A stretch of DNA of 64,000 nt from Ostreococcus mediterraneus (GCA_012295225.1 WMKK01000001.1:186001-250000); one strand, 5' to 3'; counted from the stretch's first letter, positions 37,531-47,072 are shown. The notes: generated by a model not told the origin, from the sequence alone. A program made the numbers and translations.

Positions 37531-39588
37531 TTATGCTAGCTTAGTCATGGCTACTCTTTTGGCGTTGCGGAGCGCTATAGAGGCGCGATCGCACGGCGCG
37601 TTGGTCAAGAATTTGCCGAGTTCAAGCGCGGCGGCGGCTTGGTCGACCTCGCCGCCGACAATAAACGCGCGTACGAGACGAGTCACAGTGTCTTCATCGG
37701 CCAAGCGTTCACCGACACCGACATTATCGAGCACGTCGTCGCTAAGTACGCGTAAGGCGTCTTGCCACATGCCGCCTCGGGCTAGAGCGTCAAAGAGCTC
37801 GTTGATGAGACGCGTGACAGGTGGAATGGAGTATTCATCGCGCGCTGCTTTGTAAAACATCAACGCACCTTGCCCATCGGCGAGCGCCTTACACGCAGAG
37901 ACGCATTGAATGAATATACCAGCGTTGAGCTCGACGCCGAGTGCAGCTCCAGTTCGAATTAGCTCCATAGCTTCTTTCACTGCGCCGCGAACGGCGTACG
38001 CCTGGGCCAAAATAGCTACCGACGTACTTGATGCGGGTATTCCGCGTTCACACGCTTTTATGAATTCGACTCTACCTCGATCCAGATCATCCGCGGCAAC
38101 GCAAATGCGTAATAGTGCATTGAGCGTCGCCGTTGAGGGCTCGAGATTTAAAAACTCACCCATGTTCATCACTTCGATGGCAGACTGAAGTTGGCCAGGT
38201 TGCGCCGCAGATTCGGTAAAAGACGCCAACAGGAACGTAATTGTCGACGCGTCGATTGGAACTTGCTTTTCCATGGCATCCATGAACACTCCAAGCCCAT
38301 CGGCATGCGTCGACTTTGCACACGCATCGAGCAGTGTGTTAATCATAATAGTATCGCAATCGATGCCGGCGGCGCGACCACGTTTGAAGTACTCCATCGC
38401 AATATCACCCTTGCCAGCTCGACCGCAGGTGAGTATCACCGCCGTTAAAGACGCTTTGTCTGGCCTGGGCTCGCGACCTTCGAGCATGGCGTCGAATAAT
38501 TGCGTGGCGAGCGACACGTTGCCTTCTCGACTGCACGCCGTCAAAACAACGTTAACGTCTGGCGTCGAGAGCTCTTCTAGCAAGTTTTCATTCTTCGCCC
38601 GATTATACATTTTATTCGCGCTCTTCGCGTCGTTGACTATCGCGCAGCACGATAGCCCGATGGCGAGCGCCGACGCGTCGATGGCGACTCGTTTTGCGGC
38701 GTCGCATTCCTCCCACACCACAGAGTCAAAAATCTCAAGCGCCTTACCCGCTTGCCCGCAACCACGCAACACCTGCATCACGCTCGTGAGGGTGTATGCG
38801 TTATGATAACTCTGTCCGATAGTCCACACCTCGAGCGCGGCGTCAACGATGGCGCGCTCGTCGATACCATCCTTCTCGCCTCCTCGCCGGCCGCGTTTGT
38901 CCCGCAACGCCTTTGCGTCCCGCACGCACGCCAATAACAATATATTCAACACATACGCATCCATATCCCCTCCGAGCATCACGCCCTGTCGCAAACGCGC
39001 CAAAGTCGTCCGCACGTCCGCGTGACCACGACACAGCCCCCGCGCTAACGCGCTCATCGTCACGCGGTTTGGCCGCGCCTTCGCGTCGCACATTCGCTCC
39101 CAAATTTCCACCACACGCACCGCGCGCACGTCCGCCTTGGAATACCCAACCGCGCTCAACGCAAAGTTCCACTCTTTCGTGGTCAACGCCAGCGCACCGC
39201 CGTCGGCGCAAACGCGATTTAAAAGCGCCCACGCGTCCTCCGCCGCCTCGGCGTCTCGCGCGCGCTGCAACTTGTACAACACCTTCCCCACGCTCGCCCC
39301 GCCGCCGTCGTCGTCCCCGTGCGCCGTCGCGCCTTTGGACACCTTGGTAAATAAATCCCGCGCCCGCGCGCGTCGCGCATCGTCGCGCGCGCCCGATGCC
39401 GCGGCGTCGCGCGTCGTCGACGAGGAGGCCTCTCCATCGTCAACCGCCGCCCGCGCGCGCGCGCTGCGTCGCGCGACGATCGCGCGCGAGACGCGCGCGC
39501 CGCGGCGATGGACGCGTGCGATGCGTCCGCGCGTCGTCGGCGTCGTCTCCGCGTCGCGCGCGTGGGCGATGGCGCACGGCGCGGACAT
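37531..39588 (-). CDS. Pentatricopeptide repeat (PPR) protein, organelle-targeted
   Basis: 685 residues. The first ~70 residues are Arg/Ala-rich like a transit peptide. Roughly a dozen 35-residue repeats follow, e.g. PDVNVVLTACSREGNVSLATQLFDAML, PDKASLTAVILTCGRAGKGDIAMEYFKRG and IMINTLLDACAKSTHADGLGVFMDAME (each listed only in part as segments of PPR helices). No DYW or SMR domain is seen at the C-terminus. PPR proteins bind specific RNAs in plastids or mitochondria. The ATG at 39588 is only 36 bp from the divergent Ni-SOD start, so a later ATG remains possible. Confidence 0.85.
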   Translation of the reverse strand: MSAPCAIAHARDAETTPTTRGRIARVHRRGARVSRAIVARRSARARAAVDDGEASSSTTRDAAASGARDDARRARARDLFTKVSKGATAHGDDDGGGASVGKVLYKLQRARDAEAAEDAWALLNRVCADGGALALTTKEWNFALSAVGYSKADVRAVRVVEIWERMCDAKARPNRVTMSALARGLCRGHADVRTTLARLRQGVMLGGDMDAYVLNILLLACVRDAKALRDKRGRRGGEKDGIDERAIVDAALEVWTIGQSYHNAYTLTSVMQVLRGCGQAGKALEIFDSVVWEECDAAKRVAIDASALAIGLSCCAIVNDAKSANKMYNRAKNENLLEELSTPDVNVVLTACSREGNVSLATQLFDAMLEGREPRPDKASLTAVILTCGRAGKGDIAMEYFKRGRAAGIDCDTIMINTLLDACAKSTHADGLGVFMDAMEKQVPIDASTITFLLASFTESAAQPGQLQSAIEVMNMGEFLNLEPSTATLNALLRICVAADDLDRGRVEFIKACERGIPASSTSVAILAQAYAVRGAVKEAMELIRTGAALGVELNAGIFIQCVSACKALADGQGALMFYKAARDEYSIPPVTRLINELFDALARGGMWQDALRVLSDDVLDNVGVGERLADEDTVTRLVRAFIVGGEVDQAAAALELGKFLTNAPCDRASIALRNAKRVAMTKLA

Positions 39589-39624
39589 GTTTGGCGTCAG
39601 TCACTGACGCGTTGTCGTAACAGA

Positions 39625-40445
39625 ATGCAAATCTTCGCTCGCACCCGTACGTGCTTTGATCGCGCGACGAGAACGACGCGAACGACGCGAGGGACGAACG
39701 GCACGATGGATCGGATGGCGCGCTCGACGACGACGACGACGACGCGCGAGCGATCGCGGCGATGCGCGTCGATTGGCTGACGCGATTGATTGATGATGAT
39801 TCGCGCATTGACTCACCTTTTGTCGTGTTTGTCTTTTTATTCGCTTCGCACGCAGTTTCCGGGCGCACCGTGACCGTGGATCTCGGTGAGCGCGATACGA
39901 TCCGCGCCGTGCGCGCCAAGCTTCGCGAAAAGTCTGTGCCGCATGAGTACGTGACGACGTCGCGCGGACGACGAGTGTCCGACGACGAGACGGCGGCTGA
40001 AACCGTCGGACGCGACGGCACGTTAATCGCGCGCGCGCGATTGATCGGTGGGCACTGCCAAGTACCGTGTGGTATTTTCGATGATCCAGCCACCGTGGCG
40101 TCGCTTCGTGAGATGAGCGCGACGGTGCGAAAGGCGATGACGCAGATTCAAGAACTTTCCAAGGATGCGGCTGGCGACGCGTTGAAGATTAATCAAATGA
40201 CGCGATGGGTGATGACCAAGGAAGAGCACTGCGATAAAATCATCTCAACAATCGCATCGTACTGCCTTTGCCAACGCGTCAAGGCGGAAGTGTTCGCGAA
40301 TGATACGGAGTACGTGCAAGCGCTCAAGGCTCACCACGCCGTGATGCAATGGGCGATGAAGTGCAAGCAGAACATCGACACGGATTTCTGCTGCCACATG
40401 GACCACGCGTTGGATGACATGTCGAAAATGTACCTTCCACACTGA
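39625..40445 (+). CDS. Ubiquitin-like / nickel superoxide dismutase fusion (two exons)
   Basis: Spliced model: exon 1 39625-39646, exon 2 39856-40445, 203 residues. Exon 1 encodes MQIFART plus one base; exon 2 continues LSGRTVTVDLGERDT. The join recreates the ubiquitin start (MQIFVKTLTGKTITLEV in ubiquitin). The 73-residue ubiquitin-like domain ends ARARLIGG, and the next residues are HCQVPCGIF, the nickel hook HCxxPCGx of Ni-SOD with His1, Cys2 and Cys6. The remaining ~120 residues fit the four-helix Ni-SOD body (KINQMTRWVMTKEEHCDKI). Cleavage after Gly-Gly would free the His amino group needed to bind nickel; bacteria use the SodX peptidase for this step. A deubiquitinase-like step is inferred. 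The usual Tyr9 is Phe here. Confidence 0.93.
39647..39855 (+). other. Intron splitting the ubiquitin-like domain of Ni-SOD
   Basis: 209 nt, phase 1. Donor GTACGTG, a CTGAC motif at about 39778, a T-rich tract and acceptor CACGCAG. Reading through it from an internal ATG would give a misleading N-terminus without the ubiquitin start. Confidence 0.87.
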
Positions 40446-40726
40446 ATGCTTGCGGCAAAGATGTAACCGTCCGACTTTGGTGGTTGCGCCTACGCGTCAA
40501 AACGCGCGCGACGGATGACTCGACACATCGAGACGTCGACGCTTTTAATACCAGAACTTCAAAGCTTTTATATTTTCTGTACAGACCCGTCAATCGCACC
40601 AACGCCCCGAGATAAAATGTGTTCCACTGCACACGTACGCACGCGAACGACAGCGCTGGCGGCGCTCGATACCAACCGCCCCGCACGGCGGCGCTTGCGA
40701 AACCTCACTTTTCGCCTCGGCGGGAC

Positions 40727-41167
40727 ATGCTCGCACGCCTCGCAACGACCCCGACCGTCGCACCTTCGCGCGTCCGAACCACGCGAACGACAACGTCGAC
40801 GCGAACGCGCGTGCAACCCGACGGGTCTGGGTGCGCCGAAACCGCCGGTGCCGCCATGAACGTCGGTCGACCAATCTACAATAGAATAAGTCAGAAGCTC
40901 ACGGCCGCACTCGCGCCGGTGACGCTCAACGTCATCGACGAAAGCGCCATGCACGCTGGACACGTTGGGAATCCCGGTAAGGGCGATCCGAGCGCCGAGA
41001 CGCACTTCAAGGTGGAGATCGTCAGCGACGCGTTCAAGGGGATGCGTCAAGTCGCCAGGCACCGCATGGTGTACGAAATCATCGACGAAGAGATGAAGGG
41101 CATCGCGGGCTTGCACATCGGCGTGCACGCGTTGCAGCTCAAGACAAAAACGCCCGAAGAGGTGTAA
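40727..41167 (+). CDS. BolA-family protein, organelle-targeted
   Basis: 146 residues from the ATG at 40727; residues 1-40 are Thr/Arg-rich like a transit peptide. The BolA domain begins RPIYNRISQKLTAALAP and has the hallmark FKVEIVSDAFKGMRQVARHRMVYEI, followed by the loop-helix GIAGLHIGVHALQLKTKTPEE. The segment between beta strands (HVGNPGKGDPSAETH) is the regulatory loop of BolA proteins. BolA binds monothiol glutaredoxins and [2Fe-2S] clusters. A start at 40856 (MNVGRPIYNR) would give a form without targeting sequence. Confidence 0.9.
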   Translation: MLARLATTPTVAPSRVRTTRTTTSTRTRVQPDGSGCAETAGAAMNVGRPIYNRISQKLTAALAPVTLNVIDESAMHAGHVGNPGKGDPSAETHFKVEIVSDAFKGMRQVARHRMVYEIIDEEMKGIAGLHIGVHALQLKTKTPEEV

Positions 41168-41286
41168 ACTCGCGCCTTGCGCGCTCGACGTCGTGTAATT
41201 TCAATATCTTGTCAGTATTTCGTACGGGTCCAATAAAGCACGGAGGCTCCCACTCGAGAGCGTCACTCGTCGACGCCGCAGTCGCG

Positions 41287-42243
41287 ATGTGCGCCGCCTC
41301 CATCGCCCTCCGCTCGCTCATGCGCGCTCCTGTGGTTGCGCACAACGCGCACGCGCACGCTCGCACGCTCGCACGCCACGTCACGCACGCTGCGCGCGCG
41401 ATGAGCAACGCGAGCGCATCGGTGACGTCGCACACCCACGCGTCGCTCATTCAAGGTGCCTCGCGCGGTATCGGCCTCGAACTCACCCGGCAGCTCCTCG
41501 AACGTGACGGCGAATTATTTTCTGGCCGCGCTGCAGGCGGTGTCGTCATCGCGACGTGCAGAGATCCGGAAAACGCCGTTGAGCTCAACGCGTTGCGGGC
41601 GGCGCACGGCGACAGACTGCGCGTGCTCCGCGTGGACGTCACGGATCTCACCTCGATCGAAGCCGCCGCCAAGGTTGTCGAAAATGACATCGGGCGACTT
41701 GATTTCTTGGCCAATGTTTCCGCCGTGCTCACGGGCCCGAACGGCATGCGTCCAGAGACGTCGATTTTGAGAACCGAAGCCGAGCACATGATGTTGGCGT
41801 ACCAAACCAACGCCGTCGGACCGACGATGATGATGCGGTATTGCGCGCCGTTGATGTTGAAAACTGCGACGGCGAACGCGAACGAGGGTGGGAACGGTGG
41901 CGTACCAGTGATTGCGAATTGGTCGGCGCGCGTGAGCTCGATTGGAGATAATGCTTTGGGGGGATGGCACTCGTATCGCGCGTCCAAGACGGCGTTGAAT
42001 CAATTGACGAGAAACGCCGCTATCGAGTTCGCGAGAAAGAAACAACCTATTATTGCGATGTGCGTGCATCCGGGGACCGTGGACACGAAACTTTCGGAAC
42101 CATTTAAGAAGAATGTTCCGGCGGATAAGTTGTTCACGACGGAATATGCGGCAAGAAAGTTACTCGAAGTCATCGGCGCGGCCACCATGGAAAAGTCCTC
42201 GGGCAACTTGTTTGACTACGCTGGAGAACAGATTTCTTGGTAA
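41287..42243 (+). CDS. Short-chain dehydrogenase/reductase (C-factor/sniffer-like)
   Basis: 318 residues from the ATG at 41287. An Ala/His/Arg-rich leader of ~50 residues may target an organelle. The Rossmann core has the nucleotide motif QGASRGIGLELT, Asp for the adenine (LRVLRVDVTDL), an asparagine in YQTNAVGPTMM and the catalytic YRASK (Ser in WSARVSSIG). The best resemblance is to the C-factor/sniffer-type SDRs, whose substrate varies. A longer frame upstream starts with TTG and was not used. Confidence 0.88.
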   Translation: MCAASIALRSLMRAPVVAHNAHAHARTLARHVTHAARAMSNASASVTSHTHASLIQGASRGIGLELTRQLLERDGELFSGRAAGGVVIATCRDPENAVELNALRAAHGDRLRVLRVDVTDLTSIEAAAKVVENDIGRLDFLANVSAVLTGPNGMRPETSILRTEAEHMMLAYQTNAVGPTMMMRYCAPLMLKTATANANEGGNGGVPVIANWSARVSSIGDNALGGWHSYRASKTALNQLTRNAAIEFARKKQPIIAMCVHPGTVDTKLSEPFKKNVPADKLFTTEYAARKLLEVIGAATMEKSSGNLFDYAGEQISW

Positions 42244-43126
42244 CCAATCCATACCTTTACTAGATATTAATTATTCGATTCATCATTTATAATTTACATG
42301 TATTGCTGCTAGAGCTTCTAAAAAATAAGCGCGTGATTGAGAGTGCTGCGTTGCGTACAAAACAAATAGCCGTCAGCGTTTGATCTCTAAAAAGTGCACT
42401 CGGTTGACGACGACGAGTATGCGTCTCCTCAGACATCCAAGGAAGGAAGGGCCTGCACAAGTTCTCAAGCTAGGCATCCGACGAATCGGTAGCGAAAACT
42501 CTAGGGTTCGGGCACTGCGAATGGTTTCTTTGAGAAACGCCCTTGCTATCTTCATCACTGGAGACTCGTCGTCGTCGTCGTCGCCGACACAAAGAACGAA
42601 GAAAAGGAAAAAAAAGCATCGACAGGAAAACGTGTCAGGTCGTTACATGCTCGATCACAGCCGAAGCTCTGAGGGAATCCGAATATGTAGAGTGTCATCC
42701 TCCACGCTCCTGACACGCCATCAAGCCAAGAAAGTTGCCTTGGCGGTGTAACAGTGTCTTGAATTTCCTCACGAAAAATCAGAGAAATCCGCTAAGATAA
42801 GATTTGTTCCTCATCGGCAACGATATCGCAAAAGAAAAAACATCAAGGTTCACTGGTTCAACGCATGTGGCTCGGTCACGACGTCCATGCGTCAGCTAGA
42901 GCTAATAACTTTATAATCAGAATGCACTGGCCACAGTACTTCATACAGGGATAACTAAAGTTTGATCGTCATCCGCATCGAATCGAAGCGACTTGATGCT
43001 ACATGTGTTGAACCGTTTGAACGAAAATGCTTGAAGAAGAAAAAATAACTGGCGCGCGAGTCGCTCGAATACGCACCTATATCACCGCAATCCATTCTAC
43101 TTGTGTTACAAACGCCCGCGCCGCGT
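42244..43126. other. AT-richer spacer between convergent SDR and bS6m genes
   Basis: About 880 bp, the largest gene-free stretch in the window and clearly less GC-rich than its surroundings. It holds small open frames (42380-42751 plus, 42373-42558 minus) with no recognisable product. An inverted repeat CGTGTCAGG (42631-42639) / CCTGACACG (42709-42717) could form a hairpin with a 69-nt loop. No tRNA or snRNA was recognised. It may host a non-coding RNA or only long 3' UTRs. Confidence 0.5.
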
Positions 43127-43744
43127 TCAAGACCTCTTCCGCCCTTCGTAACTCTGCATCGAGTTCGGGTTTCTCGGGTCGCTCGCCTTAAAGTCATTCA
43201 AACGCCTCAACGCAGGCTTCTTCGTGATCAGCCAACGCAACACGCGTTCGTCGATGCGTAACTGGTGCTCCGCGTCCGCGATCAGGCTCGGCGGCGCGTT
43301 GAACGACATCTTCACAAACTGCGCCTGCAACACGCGCGAAAACACACACCACGCGCGTCAGTACGCGCACAACATGACACATGTCGTACTCCACGGTCAC
43401 GCGCGCGCGCACATCGATGTGCGCGTAGTATACCAGCGCCGCGGTCGCGGCCGCGCGCGCGCGAAAACCCCCGTCTCGATCACCCTAAAACCCGCGCCGA
43501 CTCCACCGCTCGCGCCGCCCGCGCCGACTCCCTTCACCGCCCGCACACGCGCACCACGTACCTCAAAATGCTTCTCACCAGGCTTCCGAAACTCATACGC
43601 CAGCGTCCGCGCGCCGTACGACACCACATCCGTCACCACGCCGCCGCGATCCATGACCTGCGTCCCGAGCCTTCGAAGCACGTCCGCGCACGCGCTCTTC
43701 GGCACCTTGGCGCTGAGCAACACCATGGCGTCGTACAACACCAT
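43127..43744 (-). CDS. Organellar ribosomal protein bS6 (bS6m, two exons)
   Basis: Spliced model: exon 1 43562-43744, exon 2 43127-43324, 126 residues. Exon 1: MVLYDAMVLLSAKVPKSACA ... LGTQVMDRGGVVTDVVSYGARTLAYEFR; exon 2: AQFVKMSFNAPPSLIADAEHQ, then LRIDERVLRWLITKK. This is the bS6 ferredoxin-like fold. The 237-nt intron has donor GAG|GTACGTG, a TACTGACGC branch-point-like motif and acceptor TTGCAG, phase 0. The mitochondrial form is most likely given similarity to MRPS6. No presequence is visible. Confidence 0.87.
43325..43561 (-). other. Intron of bS6m
   Basis: 237 nt, donor GTACGTG, CTGAC motif, acceptor TTGCAG, phase 0. It is the longest intron recognised in the window. Confidence 0.85.
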
Positions 43745-44134
43745 CGCTCGCGTCTCGCCGCGCGCGCGTCGTCGCGCCCGTGTGCGCGTGCCCGCGGTGC
43801 AGTCGACGACGACGATGCGTGCGTCGAGATGTGGCGCCGCCAGCGGCGCCCGCTCGCGCGTCGAGGCGCCGCCAGCGCGCGCGCGACGCGATGCGGACAC
43901 GAATTACATCTGTACGCGTGTCATCGGTCGCGCGTCGCGCGCGCGTCGGTCGCGCGTCGCGCGCGCGTCGGTCGGCGGCGCGGAGATGGAGGGTGCCGTT
44001 ACGCAGACGGCACACATCGACGCGCGCGCCGCGACAGCCGAGCGCGCGCGCGGACGGGAGCGGGCGCACGCACGCGCGATCGCACGCCGCGGCATAGCAC
44101 CGTCGCGGCGCGGGCGCGGGCGAGAGTCGCCGCC
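43745..44134. other. Divergent promoter spacer between bS6m and a membrane protein gene
   Basis: 390 bp, extremely CG-rich. It contains a 22-nt tandem repeat (43924-43975). Open frames cross it on both strands but give Arg/Ala-rich noise. Confidence 0.5.
43924..43975. repeat. 22-nt tandem repeat, 2.4 copies
   Basis: Two identical 22-nt units start at 43924 and 43946, followed by 8 nt of a third. The unit begins TCGGTCGCGCGTCGCG. It lies in the divergent promoter of bS6m and the membrane protein gene. Confidence 0.75.
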
Positions 44135-45133
44135 ATGAGCGTGTCCAACACGTCGTCGCGCGCAACGTTCGGTGCGGACTCCGCGTGCATGGATGAGACG
44201 CAGTACCGCCGTAACGATGACGTTCGCAGCGCCTCGCGGCTGGTGAGCTTCACGAAGAGATATTTTACAAGTACCGATGCGGCGTTGGCGTGGACGGCGG
44301 CGTTGGCGTTCGTGAGCATGCTGTGCGGGGCGCCGTTCGCGTGGGGCGGATTGGACGCCGCGCAACGCTTCTTCAACACGAAGGAGCCGGCGACGAGGGA
44401 GTACTTATCGATGTCCATGTGGTGCATGGTGATGTACGTTCAAGAGATGCTGGAGACGTTGTTGGTACTCGTATCCGGATCGCCGCTTGTGAAGGCGAGA
44501 TGGGTGTATCGGTGCTCGGTGGTGAACTACATGCGGTTGGGCTTGTTTTTAGTTGAAGGCAGCCAAGGAAATGGATACGGGCGCAGAAACTCGGTGCTCG
44601 TGAACACGCATCGGCGAAGTGGCACGACGATTGCGATTTTGTTCGCGTGGATGTACTCGCACACGATTGCTGCGGGGATTCCAAGGGGAAGAAACTTTCT
44701 AAAGCCGCGAAGCATCCCGCACTGGGTGATGCTGTTTCACTGGTTGTTGCTCTTCGTGTATGGGTTAACGTTTGCGTACACGGATGCCATACAGTTGTAC
44801 TATTTCAAAGTGGGTACGTCTGCGGAGTACGCGGTCGTGAACTGGCTCGCACACGGTGTTTGGCAGTGCATCATAAGCGGCGCAGTCGCCATGGGGAGCT
44901 TTCCTCGCGAGCTTCAAGCGCGATATTGCGCCGTGCACATCGTTCTCGAATTTCTCGCCATGGCGGTGATGGTCTGGCAAGAACACAAACTCACGCTGTT
45001 TGCAGACGGGATTGTTCAACAGCAGTGGGCGAACCATCTTGCTATGAAGCTTGCGCTCCTCATGACTTGGGGCTATGGAGTGTACGGAGGACTGGCGGTA
45101 AGCAGCAAGACAAGAAGTCGCAAGTCGCGTTAA
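44135..45133 (+). CDS. Multi-pass membrane protein of unknown function
   Basis: 332 residues from the ATG at 44135. About seven or eight hydrophobic segments start at residue ~45 (AALAWTAALAFVSMLCGAPF). The loops contain conserved-looking stretches such as EGSQGNGYGRRNSVLVNTHR, PRGRNFLKPRSIPHWV and DAIQLYYFKVGTSAEYAVV. The C-terminus is basic (SKTRSRKSR). I do not recognise the family. The length, span number and clean coding composition support a real gene. Confidence 0.75.
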   Translation: MSVSNTSSRATFGADSACMDETQYRRNDDVRSASRLVSFTKRYFTSTDAALAWTAALAFVSMLCGAPFAWGGLDAAQRFFNTKEPATREYLSMSMWCMVMYVQEMLETLLVLVSGSPLVKARWVYRCSVVNYMRLGLFLVEGSQGNGYGRRNSVLVNTHRRSGTTIAILFAWMYSHTIAAGIPRGRNFLKPRSIPHWVMLFHWLLLFVYGLTFAYTDAIQLYYFKVGTSAEYAVVNWLAHGVWQCIISGAVAMGSFPRELQARYCAVHIVLEFLAMAVMVWQEHKLTLFADGIVQQQWANHLAMKLALLMTWGYGVYGGLAVSSKTRSRKSR

Positions 45134-45380
45134 TATCCGTACCGGTACGATGATTGAACTCATTCGGTCATTTCCCCCTGAACATCCAGCCGGATCGAGT
45201 TCATGACGAGTTGGTTTCACGACTCCCTTAATATGAATCGCGATACAGAAGAAGTTTTGGCGTGTCACATGCAAAGCCCCTGAAAACAACAACAAGAAAG
45301 TAAAATAACAAACGACAACAGTCATCATGTACGGTAATAATATTCGTAAAGGTAACATCAGGGACGACTGCCTGGCTGAT

Positions 45381-47072
45381 TTAAGCCTCTACGGCTTCAT
45401 CAGCGATTTTGACGCGCGCCGCGTTAGATTTCGCCTTGCCCGCTTTTGACGTTGCGTTACCCGCGCGAATAAGCTTCGCGCCAGGGACGCCACGACGCGC
45501 CAATCCAGCTATGGCACTTTCTTCGTCGATGACGACGTCCGTCACTGAAGGGTCGTCAGGAACTTCGTACATCGCATCCATGAGTAAACGCTCTAAAAGC
45601 GTGCGAAGCCCACGCGCACCGGTGCCGCGCTTGACCGCGGCGCGCGCGATTTGAGACAAGGCGCCGTCAGTGAACGTTAAATTTGTGCCGTGCATGTCGA
45701 GAAGTCGTTGATACTGTCGCCCGACCGCATCGCGAGGGGCCATTAAAATTTCAACCAACTCTTTCTCACCCAAAGCGTTCAACGGAACACACACCGGAAA
45801 GCGTCCGACAAATTCGGGAATTAGCCCGTACGATACGATGTCGCCAGTTTCGACTTCCTGCAAGGCTTTATCAGCCTTTGCGCGCGCGGCGACGCTGTGC
45901 GCATCATCACCAGACGCGACCGGTTTGCCAAACCCAATAGAACTCTTCGACAGTCGTTGTGAAATAACATTTTCAAGCCCAGTAAATGCGCCGCCGCAGA
46001 TGAACAAGATGTTTGTTGTATCCACGGGCGTGTATTCGCCTCGAGGATTTTTGCGTCCACCCTTCTCGGGAACGTTTACGACGGTACCTTCAACCATCTT
46101 AAGTAACGCTTGCTGTACGCCCTCGCCAGAAACATCGCGCGTGATGCTCACGTTGTCGCTCTTTCTCGACAACTTGTCGATTTCATCAATATACACGACG
46201 CCGCGTTGAGCGGCGTCGACGTCGAAATTCGCGTTTTGTAACAACTTGTACAAAATCGATTCCACGTCCTCGCCTACGTACCCAGCCTGCGTGAGCGTCG
46301 TCGCATCCGCAATCGCAAACGGCACATTTGCAAATTTCGCCAACGTTTTCGCGAGCAGGGTCTTCCCAGAACCCGTCGGTCCGCATAACAAAATGTTTGA
46401 TTTTTCCAACTGCACGTTGCGCAGCCGCGCGGCGCGGTCGACGCTGGCGTTCGTTTCACGACCCGATCGAATCTTCTCACGTACGGCATCCCACACATTA
46501 GGCGCATCTCGCGGCATTGTTGATGGATGTCTCCCATCTCCTTCATCCTCCTCGTTCTCGTCCTCCTCCTCGTCCTCTCCGACGTCGGCTCCAGCGACGG
46601 AGGCGTCCTCCTCCTCGTCAAACGCGCCGGCTAGTATATCACGACGCTCGCGTTCAGCTCCAATCCTCTTATAATGATTATACACCGCCACCGACAGTAC
46701 CTTCTTTGCATGCGCCTGTCCGACGATATACTCATCCAATACGCGCACCATCTCTTTCGGCGTCGGTAACTCATCAATCGTATACGCGTAGCGCGCCCCG
46801 TCGACGTCCCCGCGGCTCCCTCGATTCGTTCCACCCGTGCTCGGCACATCCATCGGCGCGAACACCGTGGTATCCGCGAGCAAGCCGTGATGGGCGAATG
46901 ACAAGTTCTCGCGATCGGCAGACGTGCTCAAGGCGCGATGCGCGCACGCGGGCGAGGATGGAATCGGCGTAACCGTCGCGCGACGATTGGTGGTTGAGAT
47001 TATGGATTCGAGCGCGTGCGTCGCCGGTGCGCGCGCGACAGCGCGCGCTCGCGCGATGCGTGCGATGAGCAT
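45381..47072 (-). CDS. CLPX: Mitochondrial ClpX unfoldase
   Basis: 563 residues from the ATG at 47072 ([20 protein letters not shown], a presequence; the longer frame starts with GTG). AAA+ motifs are present: Walker [10 protein letters not shown], pore loop [11 protein letters not shown], Walker [17 protein letters not shown] and the GFG loop SSIGFG, which matches the IGF ClpP-binding loop. The N-terminal zinc-binding domain of bacterial ClpX is absent. A strongly acidic insertion ([19 protein letters not shown]) sits between the leader part and the ATPase core. Retention of the IGF loop suggests a ClpP partner in the matrix. Confidence 0.92.
   Translation of the reverse strand: MLIARIARARAVARAPATHALESIISTTNRRATVTPIPSSPACAHRALSTSADRENLSFAHHGLLADTTVFAPMDVPSTGGTNRGSRGDVDGARYAYTIDELPTPKEMVRVLDEYIVGQAHAKKVLSVAVYNHYKRIGAERERRDILAGAFDEEEDASVAGADVGEDEEEDENEEDEGDGRHPSTMPRDAPNVWDAVREKIRSGRETNASVDRAARLRNVQLEKSNILLCGPTGSGKTLLAKTLAKFANVPFAIADATTLTQAGYVGEDVESILYKLLQNANFDVDAAQRGVVYIDEIDKLSRKSDNVSITRDVSGEGVQQALLKMVEGTVVNVPEKGGRKNPRGEYTPVDTTNILFICGGAFTGLENVISQRLSKSSIGFGKPVASGDDAHSVAARAKADKALQEVETGDIVSYGLIPEFVGRFPVCVPLNALGEKELVEILMAPRDAVGRQYQRLLDMHGTNLTFTDGALSQIARAAVKRGTGARGLRTLLERLLMDAMYEVPDDPSVTDVVIDEESAIAGLARRGVPGAKLIRAGNATSKAGKAKSNAARVKIADEAVEA

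Noticed and set aside
42380-42751. 123-residue plus-strand frame in the AT-richer spacer
   Set aside because: Low-complexity Ser and Lys runs, no recognised family and non-coding-like composition; kept only as part of the spacer description.
42780-42860. Resemblance to U4 or U2 snRNA on either strand (ATCGTTGCCGATGAGG, GCTAAGAT)
   Set aside because: The conserved kink-turn partner, branch-recognition and Sm-site sequences are absent.
43265-44134. Plus-strand extension upstream of the unknown membrane protein
   Set aside because: It is antisense to bS6m and strongly Arg/His-rich; the ATG at 44135 starts the conserved-looking protein.
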